From assembly GCF_002252525.1 (NCBI RefSeq), contig NZ_NNRM01000048.1, positions 124,001 through 188,000 on the forward strand: a DNA stretch of 64,000 bases, given 5' to 3'. The stretch comes from Brucella pseudogrignonensis (GTDB taxonomy: Bacteria; Pseudomonadota; Alphaproteobacteria; Rhizobiales; Rhizobiaceae). Shown piece by piece: positions 17,790 to 24,994 of the stretch. The position numbers were made by a program, and so were the translations under genes. Each line of letters starts with the position of its first letter. Within the stretch, counting starts at the first letter, position 1. The notes beneath the pieces were generated by a model. It saw only the letters and a list, made by a program, of their open reading frames with translations. It searched no databases and had not been told where the DNA came from.

Positions 17790-17846
17790 GGCGATGAAGA
17801 CGGCATCTCAAAAGATGCCAATGATAGTTTATCAGTCTTCATCGCC
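17790..17846. other. Nested inverted repeats that can form a three-way junction
   Basis: Outer arms GGCGATGAAGAC (17790-17801) and GTCTTCATCGCC (17835-17846) are perfectly complementary over 12 bp. Between them sit two hairpins: GGCATCT-CAAA-AGATGCC (17802-17819) and TGATA-GTT-TATCA (17822-17834). Only two A residues (17820-17821) are unpaired at the junction. It lies alone in the 523-bp gap between the DUF1127 and DUF2938 genes, 164 bp before the latter. No open reading frame here looks real. It could be a structured RNA, a 5' leader element, or a palindromic mobile or recombination remnant. Confidence 0.7.
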
Positions 17847-18010
17847 GCCAAATTATCGAGCCTTTCATGACCGAAAAACTACTTCGACTGTTAACACGAA
17901 GCATATTTGCGTTTGTCTTATTGTCGAGCAGTCATTCAAACTGATTATATGCCTTGCGTGTCGGGTGGTCACACGGTTATGTGGCTACCCGATACCGCGA
18001 GGACCAGCCC

Positions 18011-18499
18011 ATGCTTAATCTCATCGTCAATGGTATATTGATCGGAACTCGTGCGACGATCGTAATGGACGTCTGGGCATTGGTTCTATCACTGCTTCCC
18101 GGTCAATCTCGCCCCAACTGGGGGCTCGTCGGCCGCTGGTTCTGGCATTTGCGTGACGGGCAGATATTCCACGATGACATCTCAGCATCAAAGCCTTATG
18201 CACACGAAGTTGCACTTGGCTGGATCGGCCATTACGCGGTCGGCATTCTTTATGGCATTATCTTTGCGCTTTATGGCGGCGCGGCGTGGTTTGCGAATCC
18301 AATTTTCCTACCTGCATGGATATTCGGCATCCTGACTGTTGCAGCTGGATGGTTTCTGCTTCAACCAGGATTGGGAATCGGTTGGGCTGCATCGCGTTTG
18401 CCAAACGCGCGAAATGTCCGTATCCTCAATCTTGTCGCACATACGTTTTTCGCTTTCGGCATGTATGGAACCGGCATCTTGCTAAAAACTACCACTTAA
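18011..18499 (+). CDS. DUF2938 membrane protein
   Basis: A 162-residue membrane protein with about four hydrophobic segments. The family features are the N-terminal ILIGTRATIVMDVWALVLSL, the GRWFWHLRDGQIFHDDI loop, and ALGWIGHYAVGILYGIIFA, with C-terminal WFLLQPGLGIGWAASRLPN. Function of the family is unknown. The ATG at 18011 is preceded by GAGGA; a longer in-frame version adds an unrelated 19-residue leader. A 9-bp AT-rich hairpin (18541-18563) follows the stop and may end the transcript. Confidence 0.82.
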   Translation: MLNLIVNGILIGTRATIVMDVWALVLSLLPGQSRPNWGLVGRWFWHLRDGQIFHDDISASKPYAHEVALGWIGHYAVGILYGIIFALYGGAAWFANPIFLPAWIFGILTVAAGWFLLQPGLGIGWAASRLPNARNVRILNLVAHTFFAFGMYGTGILLKTTT

Positions 18500-18826
18500 T
18501 CAGATAGATAGCTTTAAGATTGGCAACTTAGACAGCTACCATTTTTGAAGCTCTTTCAAAAATTAAAGCCTGAATAGGTGACTGGCGCGGTTTTGAAAGT
18601 CAGTCCAAACTAAATCACGTTAATAAACAGGCATTCTTGCGGCAGAACTGTGTTTTTGATCGCGTTGGGTGTATGGGGAACAAATCCGCTCGCGTAAAAT
18701 GCGGCTGCGGCTAACAAATACGGCAATCGCAACAGATTGCACCGATTTCAACCGGCTGGTCGCAAGCAATTGCGCTCGGCTGTTTATTGGTGCCTTTCAA
18801 TGCGCGCTTTTTGCCCTGGAGGGATC
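18500..18826. other. Intergenic region before the purine permease
   Basis: It holds the AT-rich hairpin at 18541-18563 and then the presumed promoter and leader of the permease gene. I looked for a purine-riboswitch core and did not find one. No credible ORF is present. Confidence 0.5.
18541..18563 (+). terminator. AT-rich hairpin after the DUF2938 gene
   Basis: A 9-bp perfect stem (ATTTTTGAA with TTCAAAAAT) has a 5-nt loop, 42 bp past the stop codon. It is a weak terminator candidate. Confidence 0.45.
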
Positions 18827-20119
18827 ATGCTGGAAAAGCTGTTCAAATTGCAGGAACATGGCACGTCGGTGAGAACGGAAGTGATCGCTGGTGTGACCAC
18901 CTTCCTGACGATGTCTTACATTATCTTCGTCAATCCTGATATTCTGTCCACTACGGGCATGGATCGCAATGCGGTATTCGTAGCCACCTGTCTTGCGGCA
19001 GCTCTTGGTTCGATTGTCATGGCGCTTGTCGCCAATTGGCCAATCGGCATGGCACCGGGCATGGGCCTCAATGCCTTCTTCGCCTTTACCGTTGTTGGCG
19101 CTATGGGTTTTTCCTGGCAGCAGGCACTCGGCGCGGTCTTCATTTCGGGTGTCATCTTCCTGTTCCTGACAGTGACAGGTATTCGGCGTTGGCTGGTTGA
19201 AGGTATTCCGCATTCGCTAAGAAGTGCGATTGCTGCCGGTATCGGTATGTTCTTGGCGCTGATCGGTTTGAAGAGCGCAGGCGTCGTCGTCGACAATCCT
19301 GCAACGCTCGTCGGTCTTGGCGATCTGCGCGAAGCTGGTCCTCTTCTGGCGATTGCTGGTTTCTTCATCATTGCAGCTCTCGATGCGCTCAAGGTTCGCG
19401 GTGCGATCCTGATCGGTATTCTTGTCGTTACCATTGCGTCGATTTCGCTTGGCATTACGCAGTTTGGTGGCGTGTTCTCCGCTCCTCCGAGCCTTGCGCC
19501 TACATTCCTGCAGCTCGATATCATGGGTGCACTGCACACCGGCATTCTGCACGTCATTCTGGTTTTCGTACTGGTTGAAGTGTTCGATGCGACCGGCACG
19601 CTGATCGGCGTCGCGAAGCGTGGCGGACTGATTGAACCGGGCAAGCCAAACCGTCTGGGTAAGGCATTGTTTGCGGATAGCACCGCAATTCTCGGTGGTT
19701 CGCTGCTCGGTACGTCTTCCACGACCGCTTATGTTGAAAGCGCTTCTGGCGTTCAGGCTGGTGGCCGGACGGGTCTTACGGCACTCGTCGTCGCCCTTCT
19801 ATTCCTCGCAGCGCTCTTCATTTCGCCACTGGCTGGTTCTGTACCTGCCTATGCTACGGCACCGGCGCTTGTCTATGTCGCATGTCTGATGATGCGTGAA
19901 CTGTCGGAAATCATGTGGGATGAAATCACGGAAGCAGCTCCAGCCGCTCTTACGGCACTTTCCATTCCGTTCACCTACTCTATCGCCAACGGTTTGGCTT
20001 TTGGCTTCATCAGCTACGTTGTGCTGAAGTCTGTAACGGGTAAGGCTCGTGAAGTTCACTTGGCGACCTGGATCGTCGCGGCACTGTTTGTGATCCGCTT
20101 CGCATTCTTCCCAGAATAA
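18827..20119 (+). CDS. NCS2-family (AzgA/PbuG-like) purine permease
   Basis: A 430-residue inner-membrane permease with about 12-14 hydrophobic segments. The start MLEKLFKLQEHGTSVRTEV and the following AGVTTFLTMSYIIFVNPDIL are hallmarks of the AzgA/GhxP/PbuG branch. GMAPGMGLNAFFAFTVV and the TLIGVAKRGGLIEPGK and GSLLGTSSTTAYVESASGV blocks carry the conserved substrate-site residues. The branch imports hypoxanthine, guanine or adenine with protons. The ATG at 18827 follows GGAGGG. A nucleobase-type deaminase follows downstream after a terminator, so the pair probably serves purine salvage or catabolism. Which base is preferred cannot be read. Confidence 0.9.
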   Translation: MLEKLFKLQEHGTSVRTEVIAGVTTFLTMSYIIFVNPDILSTTGMDRNAVFVATCLAAALGSIVMALVANWPIGMAPGMGLNAFFAFTVVGAMGFSWQQALGAVFISGVIFLFLTVTGIRRWLVEGIPHSLRSAIAAGIGMFLALIGLKSAGVVVDNPATLVGLGDLREAGPLLAIAGFFIIAALDALKVRGAILIGILVVTIASISLGITQFGGVFSAPPSLAPTFLQLDIMGALHTGILHVILVFVLVEVFDATGTLIGVAKRGGLIEPGKPNRLGKALFADSTAILGGSLLGTSSTTAYVESASGVQAGGRTGLTALVVALLFLAALFISPLAGSVPAYATAPALVYVACLMMRELSEIMWDEITEAAPAALTALSIPFTYSIANGLAFGFISYVVLKSVTGKAREVHLATWIVAALFVIRFAFFPE

Positions 20120-20123
20120 CACG

Positions 20124-20150
20124 AAACGCCGGGGCAACACCCCGGCGTTT
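20124..20150 (+). terminator. Terminator between purine permease and deaminase genes
   Basis: An 11-bp perfect stem (AAACGCCGGGG with CCCCGGCGTTT), loop CAACA, is followed by TTCTTTCT. It is only 4 bp past the permease stop, so any read-through to the deaminase is partial. Confidence 0.85.
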
Positions 20151-20178
20151 TTCTTTCTAGTCTAAGGGAGTTGAGGTA

Positions 20179-20778
20179 ATGACATCGGATGAATTGAAAC
20201 TGCTCGAAAAACTGATTGAGGTTGTCGAAAAAGACGTCATACCCTTGACTGAACAGGGTGTTGCAGAAGGCAACAAGGTTTTTGGTGCGGCTCTGCTGAA
20301 CAAGTCTGATTTATCTCTGGTGCTTGCCGAAACTAATAATGAGACCGAAAATCCGCTGTGGCACGGCGAAGTCCACACGTTGAAGCGTTTCTATGAAATG
20401 CCTGAGCAGGGACGTCCAAATACGAAGGAAATGGTTTTCCTTTCCACACACGAGCCATGCTCCATGTGTTTGTCTGCGATAACCTGGAGTGGTTTCGATA
20501 ATTTCTACTATCTGTTCAGCCACGAAGATTCACGCGACGCTTTTTCGATCCCGCATGATCTGAAAATTCTCAAAGAAGTCTTCACGCTGGAGCCAGGTGG
20601 TTACAACCGCGACAACAGCTTCTGGCACAGCCATTCGATTCCGAAGATGGTGGCTTCGCTACCGGAGCCCGATCGCTCACGACTGGAAAAACGACTTGAT
20701 GCTATTCGCGCAAAATATGACGCGATGTCGGGCACTTACCAATCTTCCAAAGATGGCAATGCCATTCCATTAAGCTAA
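20179..20778 (+). CDS. Cytidine/deoxycytidylate deaminase-superfamily nucleobase deaminase
   Basis: A 199-residue zinc deaminase. The active site has WHGEVHTL (zinc ligand His and proton-shuttle Glu; usually HAE, here HGE) and HEPCSMCLSAI (the two Cys zinc ligands). The fold is that of guanine/cytosine deaminases, but the protein is longer than those of about 155 residues, with an extra C-terminal half (LKEVFTLEPGGYNRDNSFW onward). It starts with GGGAGTTGAGGTA before the ATG at 20179. Its neighbour, a purine permease, suggests deamination of an imported purine. The exact base is inferred, not shown. Confidence 0.8.
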   Translation: MTSDELKLLEKLIEVVEKDVIPLTEQGVAEGNKVFGAALLNKSDLSLVLAETNNETENPLWHGEVHTLKRFYEMPEQGRPNTKEMVFLSTHEPCSMCLSAITWSGFDNFYYLFSHEDSRDAFSIPHDLKILKEVFTLEPGGYNRDNSFWHSHSIPKMVASLPEPDRSRLEKRLDAIRAKYDAMSGTYQSSKDGNAIPLS

Positions 20779-20782
20779 TAAA

Positions 20783-20814
20783 AAAGGCCGCATATCATCT
20801 GATATGCGGCCTTT
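20783..20814. terminator. Bidirectional terminator between deaminase and FAH-family genes
   Basis: A 15-bp self-complementary stem (AAAGGCCGCATATCA with TGATATGCGGCCTTT) separated by TC, with A-run before and T-run after, sits between convergent genes. Confidence 0.85.
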
Positions 20815-20821
20815 CTAAGTA

Positions 20822-21991
20822 TCAAATTCTGTCGAGCAGATTGCGCTTCTGCAGGTTCTGGATCAGCGCGCGAACACCGAAAGTCCATTCGGCGCAATTA
20901 TCGGTACGATCAACCCAGTTGACGAGTCGTCCAAGCTTAGGCGTCGAAATCTCCACCTTGTCGCCGATTTCGTGCGTGAATCCTTGACCAGCACCGCGAC
21001 GGTCTTTGACCGGTGCAAACATGGTGCCCAGGAAAAGAACAGCGCCATCCGGATACTGATGGTTGCGGTTCATCATCTGTCCGGCAAGGTTTTCCGGATC
21101 ACGGCTGATCGCTTCCATCGGGCTTTCGCCGGTCATCTCGAAACCGTCAGTACCAGTTACTTTCAGCGATAGCTTAAGCTTACGCAAAACATCCATTGTG
21201 AAATTGCCGTCAAAGAGCCGGATGAATGGACCAATGGCGCATGATGCATTGTTGTCTTTTGCTTTGCCAAGCAGAAGTGCCGAGCGGCCTTCCACGTCAC
21301 GCAGATTAACGTCATTGCCAAGCGTTGCGCCCACGATGCGACCGTCAGATGCAACAGCAAGCACCACTTCCGGCTCAGGATTGTTCCATTGTGAAATTGG
21401 CAAAATGCCGACAGTATTACCGCAGCCCATCGAAGACATTGGCTGCGACTTTGTGAAAATTTCAGCATCGGGGCCAATGCCGACTTCCAGATACTGCGAC
21501 CAGAGGCCCATCTCCTGAAGCAACGCCTTGACCTGTGCCGCCTTCTCAGAACCTGCCGCTACGCCGCGCAGACTGTCGCCGATGACAGGTGCCAGACGGT
21601 CACGTACTTCACGCGCAAGGCTTGGATCACCCTTCGCCTGCTCTTCGATCACACGTTCGAGCATACTGTCGGCGAAGGTAACACCTGCTGCCTTGATCGA
21701 CTGAAGATCAATTGGAGCAAGCAATTCACCCTTTTCGCCAGAAAGATAATCGTCAAGCGCACCAAGGTTAGCAAAACGGCTGATGTCTTTCAGCTCCCCT
21801 ACCAACTCCTTGCGTTCCAGCAGACCCGATACGGTTGCAGAAAGGCTGGAAAGATCATGCACATGGCCATTTACAACCAATACGGGGCAGGGACCATTTT
21901 CAGCCTTCGACCACACGCGCCCAATGAGCACTGCCGACGCGCTGTCTTCAGGCAAAATGATGGACGAGTTCAGAGTATGCTTGTCTTGCAC
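20822..21991 (-). CDS. Fumarylacetoacetate hydrolase-family protein
   Basis: A 389-residue enzyme of the FAH superfamily, which cleaves C-C bonds of, or decarboxylates/dehydrates, 2-oxo acids using a divalent metal. The C-terminal core shows NPEPEVVLAVASDGRIVGATLGNDVNLRD in part, with the metal-binding acidic residues in PEPEV and LGNDVN, and ISRDPENLAGQMM. It is longer than typical FAH members, with an N-terminal ~110-residue extension. The start is a GTG at 21991 with GGGAGGA upstream. It is divergent from the FAD 2-hydroxyacid dehydrogenase, and a FadR-like regulator and gluconokinase follow. A role in sugar-acid breakdown (2-keto-3-deoxy acid processing) is inferred. Confidence 0.82.
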   Translation of the reverse strand: MQDKHTLNSSIILPEDSASAVLIGRVWSKAENGPCPVLVVNGHVHDLSSLSATVSGLLERKELVGELKDISRFANLGALDDYLSGEKGELLAPIDLQSIKAAGVTFADSMLERVIEEQAKGDPSLAREVRDRLAPVIGDSLRGVAAGSEKAAQVKALLQEMGLWSQYLEVGIGPDAEIFTKSQPMSSMGCGNTVGILPISQWNNPEPEVVLAVASDGRIVGATLGNDVNLRDVEGRSALLLGKAKDNNASCAIGPFIRLFDGNFTMDVLRKLKLSLKVTGTDGFEMTGESPMEAISRDPENLAGQMMNRNHQYPDGAVLFLGTMFAPVKDRRGAGQGFTHEIGDKVEISTPKLGRLVNWVDRTDNCAEWTFGVRALIQNLQKRNLLDRI

Positions 21992-22135
21992 GGATATTCC
22001 TCCCGGTTTGTTCAGTTCAAGATGCTATTGGATGGTTTCGGCGCGGAGACGCGACTATGTCCAGATCAGAATCGGATCATTTCCGTCTGTGCTGAAAAGT
22101 TCACAATCTAACTCCTCCAAAATTATATTGTAGGG

Positions 22136-22146
22136 TTGTCTGATAA
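22136..22146. promoter_or_regulatory. Candidate FadR/GntR-type operator
   Basis: TTGTCTGATAA is close to the TTGTCWGACAA-like palindromes bound by several FadR-family regulators. It lies in the 293-bp divergent gap between the FAH-family and FAD-dehydrogenase genes, both likely controlled by the nearby FadR-type regulator. Confidence 0.35.
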
Positions 22147-22284
22147 CTATATATTCAAAGCTTGAAAACTCTTTTATGCGTCGAACAACGCAATTGGGAT
22201 GAATTAGCCTGCCGAACTGCCGCTATTTCGGGTCGATCGAAGTCTTCTGCGAAGCGGTGTTGTCGTTGGGTGCGAGGTTTTGAC

Positions 22285-23727
22285 ATGCAGGAAGTGCTGG
22301 AAATGAACACGGAACAGCAAGAAGCGCTGAAGCAGGCGCTTGGAATTGATATGGTCCTGACCGATCCAGATGCGATGCAACGTTTCTGCCGCGATTTTCC
22401 TGGCGATGTGGAATATGGCGCAGTTGCCGTCTTGCGTCCGCGGAGCACAGAAGAAGTTTCGCTAGCAGTTAAAGCGAGCCGCGCACTGGGGCTTGGAATC
22501 ATTCCTCAGGGTGGAAACACTGGTCTGGTGCAGGGCGGTGTACCCGATGGTCAGAGTGACGTGGTAATTCTCAGTCTTGAGCGTATGAACCGCATCAGGC
22601 AAGTCGACCCTGACGATTTTTCAGCCATTGTAGAAGCTGGCTGCATTCTCCTCGAAATGAAGAACCAGCTCGCGGCGCAGGGCATGTTTTTCCCGCTGGC
22701 GCTTGGAGCACAGGGAAGTTGCCGTATCGGCGGCAATGTCAGCACCAATGCCGGTGGCGTCAATGTGTTGCGCTACGGTATGACACGGGAATTGGTGTTG
22801 GGACTTGAGGTTGTTCTGCCAGACGGCTCAATTTTCAACGACCTTTCCACCTTGCGAAAAGATAACCGCGGGATTGATCTCAAGCAGCTGTTTATCGGTG
22901 CAGAAGGCATTTTCGGTATTGTTACAGCTGTTGCAATCAAACTGATGCCTTTGCCCGACAAAGTCGAAACCGCGATGCTTGGGCTCAATTCGCTCGAAGA
23001 TGCGATTGCGCTTTATCGTCGAGCGCGTGTTCAGTGCTGCGATTTGATGTCCGCCTTTGAATTCATGCCGCCGATGGCATTTACCCTTGCACAAGAGGCC
23101 ATTCCGGATCTCGTAGCTCCATTGGGGCAATATCCCGCTTATGTGTTGATGGAGATTTCAGGCTCGGGTCTGGTCGATACTGCGGCCTTGATGGAATCAT
23201 TTTTGAGCGAAACATTGGAAAGCGGCCTTGTGCTTGATGGCACCATCGCTTCGTCGCGTGCACAAGCGCAAAACCTTTGGCAATTTCGTGAAGGAATGAA
23301 TGAAGGTCAGGCGCTGCGTGGTAAACACCTTCGCACCGATATCTCTGTACCTCTATCAAAGCTCGCAGCATTCGTAGCGGAGGCAGAGGCAGAACTTGCT
23401 GCAGTCCTGCCAGAATTCCTTGCGATTTCTTATGGTCATGTCGGTGACGGCAATGTGCATCTTAATGTCATCCCGCCAAACGACCTCGACCTCGCAATCA
23501 AGGATAAGAAAATCAAACTCGCTAAAGAGACGATCAACGCAGTTCTTGATCGCTATGCTGGCAGTATCAGTGCCGAACACGGCATTGGGCGTTTGAAGCG
23601 CGATGATTTCGAAAAGCGGCTTGATCCTGTGAGAAAAGCTCTTCTATCAAGCCTTAAACATGCTCTTGATCCAGATGCGATCATGAATCCCGGATGTCAG
23701 CTTTCGCTTGACTTGGTTCAGGACTGA
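22285..23727 (+). CDS. FAD-linked 2-hydroxyacid dehydrogenase (GlcD/D-2-hydroxyglutarate dehydrogenase-like)
   Basis: A 480-residue flavoprotein of the FAD-binding-4 plus FAD-oxidase-C family. The PCMH-type FAD domain shows IIPQGGNTGLVQGGVPDG and the later GSCRIGGNVSTNAGGVNVLRYG in pieces. The C-terminal domain carries the metal/active-site motifs YGHVGDGNVHLNV and SAEHGIGRLKRD. It oxidises a D-2-hydroxy acid to a 2-oxo acid and passes electrons to an acceptor. I use the ATG at 22285 (GAGG upstream); an internal ATG at 22303 is possible. It is divergent from the FAH-family gene and 41 bp before the FadR-like regulator, so it likely acts on a sugar acid or its breakdown product. Confidence 0.85.
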   Translation: MQEVLEMNTEQQEALKQALGIDMVLTDPDAMQRFCRDFPGDVEYGAVAVLRPRSTEEVSLAVKASRALGLGIIPQGGNTGLVQGGVPDGQSDVVILSLERMNRIRQVDPDDFSAIVEAGCILLEMKNQLAAQGMFFPLALGAQGSCRIGGNVSTNAGGVNVLRYGMTRELVLGLEVVLPDGSIFNDLSTLRKDNRGIDLKQLFIGAEGIFGIVTAVAIKLMPLPDKVETAMLGLNSLEDAIALYRRARVQCCDLMSAFEFMPPMAFTLAQEAIPDLVAPLGQYPAYVLMEISGSGLVDTAALMESFLSETLESGLVLDGTIASSRAQAQNLWQFREGMNEGQALRGKHLRTDISVPLSKLAAFVAEAEAELAAVLPEFLAISYGHVGDGNVHLNVIPPNDLDLAIKDKKIKLAKETINAVLDRYAGSISAEHGIGRLKRDDFEKRLDPVRKALLSSLKHALDPDAIMNPGCQLSLDLVQD

Positions 23728-23768
23728 CGACAAATCAGATCTAAGGAATACAGAGGGAGGAGCGGAAC

Positions 23769-24476
23769 GTGTTCGGTGAAATCAGGCGCAACGAGCAACT
23801 TCCGGCCCGTATTGCTTCAGAGATTGTGCGACAGATAACTGAAGGCAGTTTTCTGCCTGGGCAAAAACTGCCGACCGAACACAATCTTGCACAGAGCTTC
23901 GGCGTTAGCCGTTCGGTCATCCGTGAAGCGATTGCCCAGTTGCGTAATGAAGGATTGATCGAAACGCGTCAGGGTGTTGGTGCATTCGTCACCGAACCCG
24001 ACCGTCGCCAAGCGATCCGCATTGAACCGGAAACACTCGCGGACCGGGATCATTTTCAAAGCCTGTTTCAGCTTCGTATGGCGCTGGAGATTGAAGCCGC
24101 AGGCCTCGCCGCTGTGCATCACACAGCCGAAGACATGAGCAGGCTAGACGAAGCTCTCGCTGAAATGACTGGCCGAGAAAAGTGGACGGATGAGGGGATC
24201 GCTGCCGATCTCGCTTTTCACCGGGCGGTCGCAGCTGCCACGCATAATGAATATTTCCCGCTTGTGCTTGGTTTCATAGCGGAGCGTATCAGTCAGGCAA
24301 TACGTGCTGCACGCGCGCGTGCGGTGCTTGAAGAGATCGTCGAAATCACGATCGCGGAACATCAGGCGATCCGTGATGCGATTGCGGTGCGTGATCCTCT
24401 CAAAGCACGCGAAGTCATGCGCCAGCACGTTGTGGGTGCAGCCAGCCGCGTCAATCTCAAGCTCGAAACATTTTAA
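23769..24476 (+). CDS. FadR-type GntR-family transcriptional regulator (FCD domain)
   Basis: A 235-residue regulator. The N-terminal GntR winged helix-turn-helix covers about residues 10-75 (LPTEHNLAQSFGVSRSVIREAIAQ, then RQGVGAFV). The C-terminal FCD domain, about residues 95-220, is all-helical and has the usual acidic and His metal/effector residues (DLAFHRAV, ITIAEHQAI, REVMRQHV). The start is a GTG at 23769 after GGAGGAG. It sits between the hydroxyacid dehydrogenase and gluconokinase genes, so it should control this sugar-acid locus. An 11-bp palindrome in the upstream divergent gap is a candidate target. The inducer is unknown. Confidence 0.9.
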   Translation: MFGEIRRNEQLPARIASEIVRQITEGSFLPGQKLPTEHNLAQSFGVSRSVIREAIAQLRNEGLIETRQGVGAFVTEPDRRQAIRIEPETLADRDHFQSLFQLRMALEIEAAGLAAVHHTAEDMSRLDEALAEMTGREKWTDEGIAADLAFHRAVAAATHNEYFPLVLGFIAERISQAIRAARARAVLEEIVEITIAEHQAIRDAIAVRDPLKAREVMRQHVVGAASRVNLKLETF

Positions 24477-24481
24477 GGACA

Positions 24482-24994
24482 ATGAATTTGCATATCATCG
24501 TTATGGGTGTGTCCGGGTCTGGAAAATCGACGGTTGGCGAAAAGTTGGCAGAGTCTCTTCATCTGCCCTTTCTGGAGGGTGATAGTCTTCACCCAAAATC
24601 CAACGTCGATAAAATGGCGTCCGGCATTCCTTTGCAGGATGAAGACCGATGGCCGTGGCTTGATAAAATCGGCGAACGAATGGCCGCTGCAGAGCAGGGG
24701 CTTATTGTTTCATGTTCATCGCTGAAAAAGAGCTATCGGGATCGCTTGCGTGCAGCGGTTAGTGGACAACTGGCTTTCGTGTTTCTCGATGGAAGCTTTG
24801 AAGTTCTGCATGAACATATGGGGCATCGTACTGGCCATTTTATGCCGGTAACAATGCTGGAAAGCCAGCTTGCCACGCTGGAAAGCCCGGTTGGTGAACC
24901 TTTGGTGTTTCGCGTGGATGTTGTCGATCCGATCGAGGAAATCGTCGCAGAAAGCCTTGAGTGGCTCCGCTCTGCGAAGGCTGAGCTATCTTAG
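24482..24994 (+). CDS. gntK: Gluconokinase
   Basis: A 170-residue P-loop kinase that phosphorylates gluconate to 6-phosphogluconate for the Entner-Doudoroff or pentose phosphate pathways. The Walker A motif is GVSGSGKST, followed by the family blocks EGDSLHPKSNVDKMASGIPL, DRWPWLD and CSSLKKSYRDRLR. GHFMPVTMLESQLATLE is also characteristic. Length is normal. The ATG at 24482 comes 5 bp after the regulator stop with AAGGAC upstream, so the two are probably co-transcribed. Its end overlaps the convergent SLC13 gene by 9 bp. This supports the cluster as a gluconate or related sugar-acid locus. Confidence 0.92.
   Translation: MNLHIIVMGVSGSGKSTVGEKLAESLHLPFLEGDSLHPKSNVDKMASGIPLQDEDRWPWLDKIGERMAAAEQGLIVSCSSLKKSYRDRLRAAVSGQLAFVFLDGSFEVLHEHMGHRTGHFMPVTMLESQLATLESPVGEPLVFRVDVVDPIEEIVAESLEWLRSAKAELS

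Noticed and set aside
17602-18018. Short ORFs on both strands around the three-way junction repeat
   Set aside because: They follow the repeat arms, have no start sites and resemble nothing.
18500-18826. Purine riboswitch before the purine permease
   Set aside because: I could not find the conserved core or the paired loops; only an AT-rich hairpin is present.
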